Positions 9,507-17,320 are shown, numbered from the stretch's first letter. The stretch is DNA of 64,000 nucleotides from Pukyongia sp963768085 (GCA_963768085.1 CAVYGO010000003.1:1550001-1614000); one strand, 5' to 3'. Program-made: numbers and translations. Notes: generated from the sequence alone by a model not told the origin.

Positions 9507-10124
9507 ATGGATTTTTCCTCGAAACTACTTGAGAACGCTGTAAATGAAATGTCACAGCTACCCGGAATTGGGAAGCGAACGGCACTTCGGCTCGTATTAC
9601 ATTTATTAAAGCAACCACAGTCGCAAACCAATGAGCTGGCCGAAGCCCTGGAAAAAATGCGTTCGGAGATAAATTTCTGTAAGAATTGTCATAATATATC
9701 CGATCTAGTCCTTTGCGAGATTTGCGCGAATCCAAACCGGAACGAACGAATTATTTGCGTGGTGGAGGATATACGCGATGTGATGGCAATTGAGAATACG
9801 AGTCAGTATCGCGGACAATATCATGTTCTGGGAGGAAAAATTTCTCCTATGGACGGCGTGGGTCCGGCTGATCTTAATATCCCAACCCTTGTTGAAAAAG
9901 TGAAAACGGACCGGGTAGACGAACTTATTTTCGCACTTAGCTCTACTATGGAAGGGGATACCACAAACTTTTACATTTATAAGCAAATTGAACCATACGA
10001 GGTGCTGATTACAACCATCGCCCGGGGCATAGCCGTTGGAGATGAACTTGAATATGCCGATGAGGTTACATTAGGTCGAAGTATCTTAAATAGAATTCCA
10101 TTTGAAACCTCTTTAAAAAGTTGA
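9507..10124 (+). CDS. recR: recombination protein RecR
   Basis: RecR works with RecO/RecF to load RecA at single-strand gaps. At 205 residues it has standard length. A helix-hairpin-helix lies at about 10-30 (LPGIGKRTALRLVLHLL). A four-cysteine zinc finger follows with Cys58, Cys61, Cys70 and Cys73 (FCKNCHN, LCEIC). The Toprim domain contains ICVVEDIRDVMAIE, and the C-terminal half has FALSSTMEGDTTNFYIYK and IARGIAVGDELEYADE. The stop codon overlaps the TTG start of the next gene, so the two are probably translated from one transcript. Confidence 0.96.
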   Translation: MDFSSKLLENAVNEMSQLPGIGKRTALRLVLHLLKQPQSQTNELAEALEKMRSEINFCKNCHNISDLVLCEICANPNRNERIICVVEDIRDVMAIENTSQYRGQYHVLGGKISPMDGVGPADLNIPTLVEKVKTDRVDELIFALSSTMEGDTTNFYIYKQIEPYEVLITTIARGIAVGDELEYADEVTLGRSILNRIPFETSLKS

Positions 10125-11251
10125 AACTATCTGTCATAATCCTAAATTATAATGTTCGGTATTTTCTCGAACAGGCCGTTCGAAGTGTCGAGCAGGCCAT
10201 TGCCTCTGGGGAAGCGGAGATCATTGTGATCGATAATAATTCTTCAGATGACAGCTGTGCGATGATGAAGGAGCTGTTCCCAAAGATCCGACTCATTGAG
10301 AATTCGGAGAATGTGGGTTTTAGTAAGGCTAATAATCAGGCGGTCGCTGTGGCACGGGGAGAATATGTTTGCATACTGAACCCGGATACAGCGGTACCGC
10401 ATTCCATTTTCAGCAGTTGTTTTTATTATATCTCTGAAATTGATAATATGGGTATTTTAGGGGTTCGCCTCATGGACGGAACGGGTAATTTTCTTCCCGA
10501 AAGCAAACGAAACATCCCAACTCCTAAATCGGCCCTTGTGAAATTAATGGGCGGTCGCAGGAAGAATAACGGCTATTATGTTAATGATTTAGCCGACACC
10601 GAAACAGGCGAGGCTTCCATCATACCCGGAGCTTTTATGTTATTGAAACGCAGTGTTTATAATGAAGTAGGTGGCTTCGATGAGGATTATTTCATGTATG
10701 GGGAAGACATCGATTTTTCCTATAAGGTGCTCAAAGCTGGCTATGTTAATCATTATATGGGAACTGAAGAGATCCTGCATTATAAAGGTGAGAGCCCACA
10801 AAATGATTCCACCTATCTGAATAGATTTTACGGAGCAATGCATATTTTTTACCGCAAGCACTTCAATTCCAATTTACTAATGAATATGGTCGTACATGCG
10901 GGGTTATCAGTGAGCAAGGTAATTCGAAAAATAACGCTAGTTAAGGCGAAAGTACGCACATCAAATCCTTCCGAGACCTTTGTAATCACAGATAATTTAA
11001 ATTTGCTTAAAAGTCTGTCCGAGACACTCCCCATTTCATTGAAATCTGCATCCAAAGTGATTCTGAACGACAACGATTTTAAGGACACAATGTTCATCTT
11101 TGATGAAGAATATATGTCGTACAGTCAAATATTCCTGGTGATGGGACGCTTGAAAAACAGGGGAAATCAATTTAGGATTCGACCCAGAGGCTGCAATTTC
11201 ATACTGGGAAGCGACCAGAGTGACGAAAAAGGAACTGTTGTCGTTTTTTAG
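10121..11251 (+). CDS. glycosyltransferase family 2 protein (WcaE/rhamnosyltransferase-like)
   Basis: This 376-residue cytoplasmic GT-A fold enzyme probably transfers a nucleotide-activated sugar to an envelope glycan. The N-terminal Rossmann-like start is LSVIILNYNVRYFL with VIDNNSSDDS. The metal/nucleotide site appears as ILNPDTAVP, and the acceptor region as YFMYGEDIDFSYKVLKAGY. The C-terminal ~100 residues lack a recognised domain. The start codon is TTG, overlapping the recR stop as TTGA. Only this start gives a normal GT2 N-terminus. The recR-GT2 pairing by overlap suggests co-transcription rather than shared function. Confidence 0.88.
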   Translation: MKLSVIILNYNVRYFLEQAVRSVEQAIASGEAEIIVIDNNSSDDSCAMMKELFPKIRLIENSENVGFSKANNQAVAVARGEYVCILNPDTAVPHSIFSSCFYYISEIDNMGILGVRLMDGTGNFLPESKRNIPTPKSALVKLMGGRRKNNGYYVNDLADTETGEASIIPGAFMLLKRSVYNEVGGFDEDYFMYGEDIDFSYKVLKAGYVNHYMGTEEILHYKGESPQNDSTYLNRFYGAMHIFYRKHFNSNLLMNMVVHAGLSVSKVIRKITLVKAKVRTSNPSETFVITDNLNLLKSLSETLPISLKSASKVILNDNDFKDTMFIFDEEYMSYSQIFLVMGRLKNRGNQFRIRPRGCNFILGSDQSDEKGTVVVF

Positions 11252-11283
11252 GCAATATCAATCCTAAACTTTCAAATTTTGAC

Positions 11284-11291
11284 TAATTTTG
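11284..11291 (+). promoter_or_regulatory. -7 element upstream of the E2 gene
   Basis: TAATTTTG fits TAnnTTTG and ends 28 bases before the ATG at 11320. No convincing TTG -33 box is visible at the right distance. Confidence 0.5.
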
Positions 11292-11319
11292 TGGCGCAAT
11301 AATAAAGAGTACTACTCCT

Positions 11320-12648
11320 ATGGGTAAATTTGAATTGAAACTTCCAAAAATGGGCGAGAGTGTTGCGGAGGCAACTGTAACCAATTGGCTTAAGGACATC
11401 GGCGATCATATTGAAGCGGATGAGGCTGTATTGGAGATCGCCACCGATAAGGTAGATAGCGAAGTGCCTAGTGAAGTCGATGGCGTCCTGGTAGAGAAGA
11501 TGTTCGAAGCGGATGATGTGGTGCAGGTGGGGCAGACCATCGCTATCATCGAAATTGAAGGAGGCTCTGGTGCGAACGGATCTGAGACTGATGTTGTAGC
11601 TGATGAAGTTGAGGCTCCCGTAGCTGAAGTGATCGCGGAAGTAGAAAGCAGGGTAGTAGAAGCGAAGGCAAGTACTCATGCCCCGGTGGAAAGCAACGAA
11701 GAACGATTCTACTCACCACTTGTAAAAAATATAGCTGCTGAAGAAGGCGTATCTCAGACTGAGTTGGATGCTGTTCCCGGCACCGGTAAAGATGGAAGGG
11801 TCACTAAAAATGATATTCTTGGATACCTGAAGAGCAGATCTTCAGATTCAAATGTGATTCCAAGCAAAGCAGTGGATTCTTTGGCTCGACAAGAGACCAA
11901 ATCGGTTTCAAAACCGGTAACCCATGTTTCTGTGAATGGTGAAGATGAAATAATCGAAATGTCTCGTATGGGTAAGTTGATCGCCCATCATATGATCGAC
12001 AGTATCCAGACTTCGGCTCATGTTCAGAGCTTTGTAGAGTGTGATGTGACCAATATCTGGAATTGGAGAAATAAGGTGAAGACCGGTTTTGCAAATAGAG
12101 AAGGTGAGAAATTGACATTCACACCGATCTTTATGGAGGCTGTTGCTAAGGCACTCCGGGATTTTCCTATGATGAATATCGCTGTAGATGGAGATAAGAT
12201 TATAAAAAGAAGGAATATCAATCTGGGGATGGCCGCTGCATTAGCCGATGGTAATTTGATAGTACCTGTAATAAAAAATGCCGATCAATTGAACCTGGTG
12301 GGTATGAGCAAGGCGGTAAATGACCTGGCTAACCGTGCCAGGAATGGTCAGTTAAAACCTGATGAGATCCAGGGAGGAACCTATACCGTTACGAATGTAG
12401 GTACCTTCGGAAGTATCATGGGAACTCCTATTATTAATCAGCCCCAGGTGGGAATACTTGCGCTTGGTGCTATACGAAAAGTCCCTGCCGTTATCGAAAC
12501 AACTGATGGCGACTTCATTGGCATCCGATACAAAATGTTCTTATCCCATAGCTATGATCATCGTGTGGTGAACGGAGCTTTGGGCGGACAATTTGTAAAA
12601 GCTGTGGCCGATTATCTTGAGGGTTGGGATGTGACCAGGGAGGTTTAG
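11320..12648 (+). CDS. 2-oxo acid dehydrogenase E2 subunit (dihydrolipoamide acyltransferase)
   Basis: This is the 442-residue core acyltransferase of a 2-oxo acid dehydrogenase complex, probably branched-chain or a related E2. The domains are ordered as expected. A lipoyl domain has Lys44 as the lipoylation site (EIATDKVDSEVPSE), followed by an Ala/Glu/Val-rich linker at about 80-128. A peripheral subunit-binding domain follows (about 130-175, YSPLVKNIAAEEGVS, GTGKDGRVTKNDI), then the acyltransferase domain (about 205-442). The catalytic His is His414 in DHRVVNGALGG. The family motif is usually HxxxDG and here the Asp is Asn418. No E1 or E3 gene is adjacent, so the complex is encoded at separate loci. 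Substrate specificity cannot be read from sequence. Confidence 0.9.
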   Translation: MGKFELKLPKMGESVAEATVTNWLKDIGDHIEADEAVLEIATDKVDSEVPSEVDGVLVEKMFEADDVVQVGQTIAIIEIEGGSGANGSETDVVADEVEAPVAEVIAEVESRVVEAKASTHAPVESNEERFYSPLVKNIAAEEGVSQTELDAVPGTGKDGRVTKNDILGYLKSRSSDSNVIPSKAVDSLARQETKSVSKPVTHVSVNGEDEIIEMSRMGKLIAHHMIDSIQTSAHVQSFVECDVTNIWNWRNKVKTGFANREGEKLTFTPIFMEAVAKALRDFPMMNIAVDGDKIIKRRNINLGMAAALADGNLIVPVIKNADQLNLVGMSKAVNDLANRARNGQLKPDEIQGGTYTVTNVGTFGSIMGTPIINQPQVGILALGAIRKVPAVIETTDGDFIGIRYKMFLSHSYDHRVVNGALGGQFVKAVADYLEGWDVTREV

Positions 12649-12687
12649 CGTACCGGGATATTGGTATATGCATTAGTTTTTAACATA

Positions 12688-13302
12688 CTATTCGGCTAAT
12701 AGGTCTATAATACCTTCCAGGGAATCATAACCAAATATAACATCGTCCCTGTTCCATACAACAGGAAATCTGATTTTAGTTTCTGAAGTTAATTTTCGTT
12801 CAATAAAACTCATGAATTGACCATACAATACTGCGTCTTCATGGATATTGAATACCCTGTGCTGAACGCCACGCGCATCGAGTTTTTCCGATAACAAGTT
12901 GCATTTACCACAACCTTCAGCTGAAAACAGTACTAATTTTCCATTCATAACACGTTCTATATCCCGTTCCGGCTCATCGAAGGAGAAGCTGAGCGGACTT
13001 GTCTTCTCATTTACCACCAGGTCGAAAGTGTATTGAGATTCCACACCGTATAGTTCGATCAGGGTGATCATGGGAACTTCGGCTAAAGGAGGAATATTTT
13101 TAATTATTGGCTTTGAAGCGCTTCTTCGATACCCTTCAGCGTTCACCATCAGAAAAACATTAAGGGTATCCTGGGTTTTATTTTCAGCGATAAGAACAAG
13201 GCGTTTTCCACGTTTTTGTTCCTTTATCAGCACTTTGAGACCCTGGGCCATCAAATTGCCACTCGGAATCACTAGTAATAAAAAAAGCAAATTGCGCAGC
13301 AT
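12688..13302 (-). CDS. exported glutaredoxin-like protein with CGKC redox motif
   Basis: This predicted 204-residue protein has an N-terminal signal peptide (MLRNLLFLLLVIPSGNLMAQ), so it acts in the periplasm or envelope. Residues about 20-115 have no recognised domain but look beta-rich. The C-terminal ~80 residues resemble glutaredoxin: KLVLFSAEGCGKCNLL with Cys131 and Cys134, then FPVVWNRDDVIFGYDS, which resembles the cis-proline and substrate-loop region. A longer frame to 13485 exists, but the signal peptide and the divergent -7 element at 13314-13321 place the start at the ATG at 13302. It is divergent from the exonuclease gene. A thiol-disulfide role is inferred; the partner is unknown. 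Confidence 0.72.
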   Translation of the reverse strand: MLRNLLFLLLVIPSGNLMAQGLKVLIKEQKRGKRLVLIAENKTQDTLNVFLMVNAEGYRRSASKPIIKNIPPLAEVPMITLIELYGVESQYTFDLVVNEKTSPLSFSFDEPERDIERVMNGKLVLFSAEGCGKCNLLSEKLDARGVQHRVFNIHEDAVLYGQFMSFIERKLTSETKIRFPVVWNRDDVIFGYDSLEGIIDLLAE

Positions 13303-13313
13303 ATCGGTTTTCA

Positions 13314-13337
13314 CAAAAGTAGTAATTACTACCTTTG
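13314..13337. promoter_or_regulatory. near-perfect 24-bp palindrome carrying two back-to-back -7 elements
   Basis: The core GTAGTAATTACTAC (13319-13332) is a perfect palindrome. Its left flank reads TACTTTTG on the minus strand (13321 down to 13314) and its right flank TACCTTTG on the plus strand (13330-13337), both exact TAnnTTTG -7 elements. Only one base pair breaks the symmetry of the 24 bases. The minus element serves the glutaredoxin-like gene (ATG at 13302) and the plus element the exonuclease gene (ATG at 13349), leaving very short leaders on both sides. Confidence 0.7.
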
Positions 13338-13348
13338 TATCACAAACC

Positions 13349-14128
13349 ATGCCTATGGAACTGAAATTATCAAAACCTATTTGTTTTTTCGATCTTGAGA
13401 CAACAGGAACCAATGTCGCTAGCGATAGAATTGTTGAAATTTCAATTCTGAAAGTGCACCCTAACGGAAACCGTGAAAGTTTCACCTGGCGCGTAAATCC
13501 TGAGATACCAATACCTTCCGGAGCAGCAGCTATTCATGGTATCACCGACGAGATGGTAGCTAATGAACCTACTTTTAAAGAATTGGCGCCGAAGGTTCAC
13601 ACCTTGATGAAAGATGCTGATCTGGGTGGTTATAACTCCAATAGATTTGATATTCCTCTACTGGCCGAGGAACTCTTGCGGGCCGAGGTCGATTTCGATT
13701 TAAAAAAAGCGGCTTCGGTGGATGTTCAGACTATTTTTCATAAAAAAGAAAAAAGAACGCTGGGGGCGGCTTACAAGTTTTACTGTGATAAGACCTTGGA
13801 AAATGCCCATAGTGCAGAAGCAGATACAATTGCAACCTATGAGGTGCTCAAGTCACAATTGGAACGATACGAAGACCTGGAAAATGATGTTACCTTTCTG
13901 GCGAAGTTCAGTTCACACAAGAATTTTGCGGATTTCGCTGGATACATTGGTTTCGATAAAGAAGGTACCGAAGTCTTTGCTTTCGGGAAGCATCGTGGAA
14001 AGAAAGTGGTAGATGTCATGGAACAGGAGCCCGGTTATTTTGGTTGGCTGTTGAATGCTGACTTCCCATTATACACCAAAAAAGTATTAACCAGGATAAA
14101 ATTGAGTAAACTCAACAACAAATTCTGA
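13349..14128 (+). CDS. 3'-5' exonuclease, DnaQ/epsilon type, with C-terminal DUF3820-like domain
   Basis: This predicted 259-residue DEDDh exonuclease removes nucleotides from DNA or RNA 3' ends. ExoI is ICFFDLETTGTN (Asp15, Glu17), ExoII lies in GGYNSNRFDIPLL, and ExoIII in NAHSAEADTIATYEVL. The last ~60 residues (FAFGKHRGKKVVDV, then PGYFGWLL) resemble the DUF3820 module, which also occurs alone at 33686-33934. A longer frame from 13064 exists, but its first 95 codons run antisense through the glutaredoxin-like gene and the promoter palindrome. I use the ATG at 13349; the ATG at 13355 is also possible. It leads a tight run with the FAH, Hpt and cinA genes. Confidence 0.88.
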   Translation: MPMELKLSKPICFFDLETTGTNVASDRIVEISILKVHPNGNRESFTWRVNPEIPIPSGAAAIHGITDEMVANEPTFKELAPKVHTLMKDADLGGYNSNRFDIPLLAEELLRAEVDFDLKKAASVDVQTIFHKKEKRTLGAAYKFYCDKTLENAHSAEADTIATYEVLKSQLERYEDLENDVTFLAKFSSHKNFADFAGYIGFDKEGTEVFAFGKHRGKKVVDVMEQEPGYFGWLLNADFPLYTKKVLTRIKLSKLNNKF

Positions 14129-14174
14129 AATCCACCGATTTAAGTATACGAATACCCAGAAACTTCAAGGAAGC

Positions 14175-14786
14175 ATGAAAATAATCTGTGTTGGACGAAA
14201 TTACGTGGCTCATATCGACGAGTTAGAAAATGAACGACCTAAAGATCCGGTTCTGTTTATGAAGCCGGATACAGCCATATTATTAAAAAAACAACCCTTC
14301 TTCATCCCTGACTTTTCAGATGATATTCACCATGAAGTTGAAATACTGGTGAAGATCAAGAAGATAGGAAAGCATATAGACAGCAAGTTTGCGCATAAGT
14401 ATTACGATGAAATCGGCCTGGGAATTGATTTCACGGCACGCGATTTGCAGTCGCGATTAAAAGAAAAAGGATTGCCATGGGAAAAGGCCAAGGCGTTCGA
14501 CGGATCGGCCGTGGTTGGTAATTTTCTCGATAAAAGTAACTTTGAATCCGTAGATAGTATTAATTTCAGTCTGGAAAAGAATGGAAAAGCCGTACAGATG
14601 GGTAATACATCCTTGATGCTGTGGAAAATTGATGCGTTAATCGAATATATTTCGAAATATTTCACATTAAAGATCGGAGACATTATCTTTACCGGCACTC
14701 CATCGGGTGTCGCTAAGGTAGCTGCGGGGGACAAACTAACCGGATATATTGAAAAGACAGAGGTTTTTTCTATTAAAGTAAAATAA
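14175..14786 (+). CDS. fumarylacetoacetate hydrolase family protein
   Basis: This 203-residue enzyme of the FAH fold is in the size range of bacterial acylpyruvase or oxaloacetate tautomerase/decarboxylase-type members. Metal-binding motifs are visible: HHEVEILVKIKK supplies the two glutamates, and GIDFTARDLQ supplies the aspartate region. KAFDGSAVVGNF and IFTGTPSGVAKV complete the conserved core. It should act on a C-C bond or keto-enol form of a small dicarboxylic acid in the cytosol. The start is 46 bases after the exonuclease stop, and its TAA abuts the ATG of the Hpt gene. Confidence 0.9.
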   Translation: MKIICVGRNYVAHIDELENERPKDPVLFMKPDTAILLKKQPFFIPDFSDDIHHEVEILVKIKKIGKHIDSKFAHKYYDEIGLGIDFTARDLQSRLKEKGLPWEKAKAFDGSAVVGNFLDKSNFESVDSINFSLEKNGKAVQMGNTSLMLWKIDALIEYISKYFTLKIGDIIFTGTPSGVAKVAAGDKLTGYIEKTEVFSIKVK

Positions 14787-15131
14787 ATGATAAAGCATTA
14801 TTCAATTGAAAGTCTTAGGGAGATCGCTGGTGGCGATGCAGACTTCATGGCCGTTGTGGCCCAAACCTTTTTGGATGAGATTCCTCCGGACCTTCAGGCC
14901 ATGGAAGATGCCATTGAGAACGATAATAAAGAACTCGCATACCAGTTCGCGCATAAAATGAAACCGAATCTTGAAATGTTCGGAATCGATGTGCTTAAAG
15001 ATATTACTACCATAGAATCGTGGACTAAGACATCCAAAAACAAAGCTTCCGTAGATGAGAATGTCCGTAACGTTACCAAATCCTTACATGCTGTATTTAT
15101 AGAATTGAAAGCAGATTTTGACCTGGGATAA
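14787..15131 (+). CDS. Hpt (histidine phosphotransfer) domain protein
   Basis: A 114-residue helical protein with the Hpt motif AYQFAHKMKPNLEMFG. His56 is the likely phospho-accepting residue and the downstream Lys/Pro pattern is typical. It would shuttle phosphoryl groups between a hybrid histidine kinase and a response regulator, but no kinase or regulator is encoded in this window, so it is an orphan. It sits with zero spacing between the FAH and cinA genes, so it is very likely co-transcribed and perhaps translationally coupled. The family assignment is good; its partner is unknown. Confidence 0.82.
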   Translation: MIKHYSIESLREIAGGDADFMAVVAQTFLDEIPPDLQAMEDAIENDNKELAYQFAHKMKPNLEMFGIDVLKDITTIESWTKTSKNKASVDENVRNVTKSLHAVFIELKADFDLG

Positions 15132-16379
15132 ATGCTAGCGGAGATAATTACCATTGGTGACGAAATACTTATTGGACAAATTATAGACACCAATTCGGCC
15201 TTTATAAGCAAGGCACTGAATAAAATTGGCGTTCAGGTGTATCAAATTACTTCAATTCAAGACGACAGGGAGCATATCCTTCAGGCTTTAAAAGATGCAC
15301 AGCGCCATGTCGATTTGGTTCTGGTGACAGGTGGTCTCGGCCCGACCAAGGATGATATCACCAAACACACTTTTTGCGAGTTTTTAGGAGATACGCTGGT
15401 TCAGGATGCGGCCACGCTTCAGAACATTAAGGATATCTTTGAGAAGTACCTGCAACGAGATCCGCTTCCGGCCAATCTCGAACAGGCGATGGTGCCGAGT
15501 TCCGCTAGAATTTTGAAGAATGATTACGGAACGGCTCCGGGCTTGTGGATGGAGAAAGATGAAACAGTTTTTGTTTCTATGCCGGGCGTACCCTATGAAA
15601 TGAAACATCTGCTTACCAATGAGGTCCTGCCGAGAGTAATAAGTGAATTCAACAGGCCGCATATCTATCATAAGACCTTACTTACCTATGGCATGGGGGA
15701 AAGCAGTATCGCAAAGCGAATTGAAGAATTCGAAAATGAACTACCCAAGGATATCAAGCTGGCCTATTTACCCTCTTTAGGAAGAGTTAGACTGCGATTG
15801 TCCACAAAAGGAACCAATAAGGCGAAGATCAGGGAACGTGTAAATGACCGAATGTCGATACTTAGTGAGATGCTGAGTGATATTTCCGTGGGGTATGAAG
15901 ACGAAACTACCATTCAGGAGCGAATTTCTGCCATACTTGTACAAAAAGGATATAGTCTTAGCCTTGCTGAAAGCTGCACAGGGGGAGCCATTGCGCATGA
16001 AATAACAACTATAGACGGAGCGTCGCTGTATTTTAAGGGAAGCATTACTCCTTATGAAACGCAACAAAAGGTCAATATCCTGGGTGTGCCCGCCGAACTT
16101 ATTAAAGAACATTCGGTTGTTAGTGCAGAAGTAGCAAAATCCATGGCAAATCGCTGTCGTAAACTATTTAAGTCAGATATTGCCATCGCGACCACCGGAA
16201 TCGCAGGTCCAACCAAAGGAGATGGCCAGGCTGAGGTAGGAACCGTATTTATCAGTATTGCCACGCCGCAGCGGACGTTCGTTGAAAAATTTAACTTTGG
16301 TAAACCCAGAGAACGAGTCATTGCTAAGGCCACCAATAAAACCTTCGAATTACTCTTAAAGGAAATTTTAAAAAACTGA
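15132..16379 (+). CDS. cinA: CinA family nicotinamide-nucleotide amidohydrolase
   Basis: At 415 residues this is full-length CinA. The N-terminal MoaB/MogA-like domain begins AEIITIGDEILIGQIIDTNS and contains LVTGGLGPTKDDITK and GTAPGLWME. The C-terminal amidohydrolase (PncC) domain contains SLAESCTGGAIAHEIT, YFKGSITPYETQQK and IATTGIAGPTKGDGQAEVGT. The enzyme converts nicotinamide mononucleotide to nicotinate mononucleotide in pyridine nucleotide recycling; the N-terminal domain in relatives is an ADP-ribose-type pyrophosphatase. It is last in the exonuclease-FAH-Hpt-cinA run and directly abuts the Hpt stop codon. Confidence 0.95.
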   Translation: MLAEIITIGDEILIGQIIDTNSAFISKALNKIGVQVYQITSIQDDREHILQALKDAQRHVDLVLVTGGLGPTKDDITKHTFCEFLGDTLVQDAATLQNIKDIFEKYLQRDPLPANLEQAMVPSSARILKNDYGTAPGLWMEKDETVFVSMPGVPYEMKHLLTNEVLPRVISEFNRPHIYHKTLLTYGMGESSIAKRIEEFENELPKDIKLAYLPSLGRVRLRLSTKGTNKAKIRERVNDRMSILSEMLSDISVGYEDETTIQERISAILVQKGYSLSLAESCTGGAIAHEITTIDGASLYFKGSITPYETQQKVNILGVPAELIKEHSVVSAEVAKSMANRCRKLFKSDIAIATTGIAGPTKGDGQAEVGTVFISIATPQRTFVEKFNFGKPRERVIAKATNKTFELLLKEILKN

Positions 16380-16389
16380 AATTCTTTTG

Positions 16390-16420
16390 TTGGCAATAAC
16401 GATATATTTTCTTAAATTTG
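16390..16420 (+). promoter_or_regulatory. promoter of the rpmB-rpmG-DUF4295 operon
   Basis: TTG at 16390-16392, 20 bases, then TAAATTTG at 16413-16420 followed by CACC. Both boxes and the spacing fit the flavobacterial consensus TTG-N17-23-TAnnTTTG. The ATG of rpmB is 24 bases downstream. Confidence 0.75.
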
Positions 16421-16444
16421 CACCCTGTTTAAAAATAACTAACA

Positions 16445-16684
16445 ATGTCTAGAGTTTGTGAGCTTACCGGAAAGAGAGCGATCGTTGGAAACAATGTATC
16501 TCACGCGATGAATAGAACAAAGCGCAAGTTTAATGTTAATCTTGTAAAGAAACGTTTTTATATTCCTGAAGAAGATAAGTGGATTACCCTTAAAGTATCG
16601 ACTTCGGCATTAAAGAATATTAATAAAAAAGGAATTTCAGCAGTTATTAAAGAAGCCCGTGAAAAAGGGTTCTTGAAAAAATAA
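16445..16684 (+). CDS. rpmB: 50S ribosomal protein L28
   Basis: A 79-residue ribosomal protein of the large subunit. The start MSRVCELTGKRAIVGNNVSHA and the following RTKRKFNVNL and RFYIPEEDKWITLKVS are diagnostic for L28. The gene order rpmB-rpmG-DUF4295-(RNA)-ftsY is the one I know from Flavobacteriia. A good -7/-33 promoter precedes it. Confidence 0.97.
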   Translation: MSRVCELTGKRAIVGNNVSHAMNRTKRKFNVNLVKKRFYIPEEDKWITLKVSTSALKNINKKGISAVIKEAREKGFLKK

Positions 16685-16711
16685 TTGCCTAATAGATAAA
16701 AGTCTGATACA

Positions 16712-16894
16712 ATGGCTAAAAAAGGAAATAGAGTACAAGTAATCCTGGAGTGTACAGAGCACAAAGAATCTGGTAAGCCGGGAACTTCTCGTTATATCAC
16801 GACCAAGAACAAGAAAAATACTCCGGATAGAATGGAATTGAAGAAATTCAACCCTATTCTAAAGAAGATGACCGTTCATAAAGAAATTAAATAA
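16712..16894 (+). CDS. rpmG: 50S ribosomal protein L33
   Basis: A 60-residue ribosomal protein. MAKKGNRVQVILECTEHKES followed by RYITTKNKKNTPDRMELKKF and NPILKKMTVHKEIK is the L33 signature. The zinc-type cysteine pairs are absent (only one Cys), so this is the zinc-independent form. It lies 27 bases after rpmB in the same operon. Confidence 0.96.
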   Translation: MAKKGNRVQVILECTEHKESGKPGTSRYITTKNKKNTPDRMELKKFNPILKKMTVHKEIK

Positions 16895-16913
16895 CAGCTA
16901 AGCATTTAGAGTC

Positions 16914-17063
16914 ATGGCAAAGAAATCAGTTGCATCGTTACAAACAGGATCCAATCGTTTAACCAAAGCTATCAAAATGGTTAAATCACCTAAAACCGGA
17001 GCCTACATGTTCGTTGAGTCTATCATGGCTCCCGAGAACGTAAACGAGTGGTTAAATAAATAA
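16914..17063 (+). CDS. DUF4295 family small protein
   Basis: A 49-residue basic protein, MAKKSVASLQTGSNRL followed by MVKSPKTGAYMFVES and ending VNEWLNK. It matches the DUF4295 family, which in Bacteroidota follows rpmG, and it begins 19 bases after rpmG stops. Small size, lysine richness and operon position suggest ribosome association, but that is inference. Confidence 0.88.
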   Translation: MAKKSVASLQTGSNRLTKAIKMVKSPKTGAYMFVESIMAPENVNEWLNK

Positions 17064-17090
17064 TAACCCCTGCGAAACATACAACAGAAA

Positions 17091-17119
17091 GCCACTTTTT
17101 AAAGAGAGTGGCTTTTTTT
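17091..17119 (+). terminator. terminator of the rpmB operon
   Basis: GCCACT at 17091-17096 pairs with AGTGGC at 17107-17112 and is followed by seven T. It separates the ribosomal operon from the ftsY leader region. Confidence 0.85.
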
Positions 17120-17169
17120 ATACCCACAATAGCTTTTCAGTTTTACAATTACGATGGTGGGCTATTTTG

Positions 17170-17177
17170 TATCTTTG
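17170..17177 (+). promoter_or_regulatory. -7 element of the ftsY leader / small RNA
   Basis: TATCTTTG exactly fits TAnnTTTG. Transcription would start near 17181, about 155 bases before the ftsY ATG, so the region 17181-17336 is transcribed as a long leader or separate RNA. Confidence 0.65.
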
Positions 17178-17180
17178 TCG

Positions 17181-17320
17181 CCATCAATCGAAGCCTTGGT
17201 GGAGATTGGGGGCGTTCCGTAAAGTACCGATGAAGTAGCGCGAAGCTCACTTCACAACTACTTCACGACCGGGCTTTCAGCGCTACATGGTAGCTTGCTT
17301 CAATCCCTAACGCGGATTTA
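17181..17320 (+). ncRNA. putative structured RNA or structured 5' leader upstream of ftsY
   Basis: This is a non-coding segment between a promoter (17170) and ftsY. It can fold into a long irregular hairpin: AAAG 17221-17224 with CTTT 17274-17277, CCG 17227-17229 with CGG 17270-17272, TGAAGTAG 17231-17238 with CTACTTCA 17258-17265, and GAAG 17242-17245 with CTTC 17250-17253. A second hairpin is GCTAC 17282-17286 with GTAGC 17290-17294. GAAGC 17190-17194 and GCTTC 17297-17301 can close the whole element. GC content is higher than in other intergenic regions. It does not carry the SRP RNA apical motif, and I cannot assign a family. The 3' end is uncertain. Confidence 0.5.

Noticed and set aside
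13064..13348. 95-codon N-terminal extension of the exonuclease
   Set aside because: It lies antisense to the glutaredoxin-like gene and upstream of the -7 element. The DEDDh domain starts right after the ATG at 13349.
12688..13485. Full 265-residue frame for the glutaredoxin-like gene
   Set aside because: The first 61 codons run through the promoter palindrome and antisense through the exonuclease start. A signal peptide begins at the ATG at 13302.
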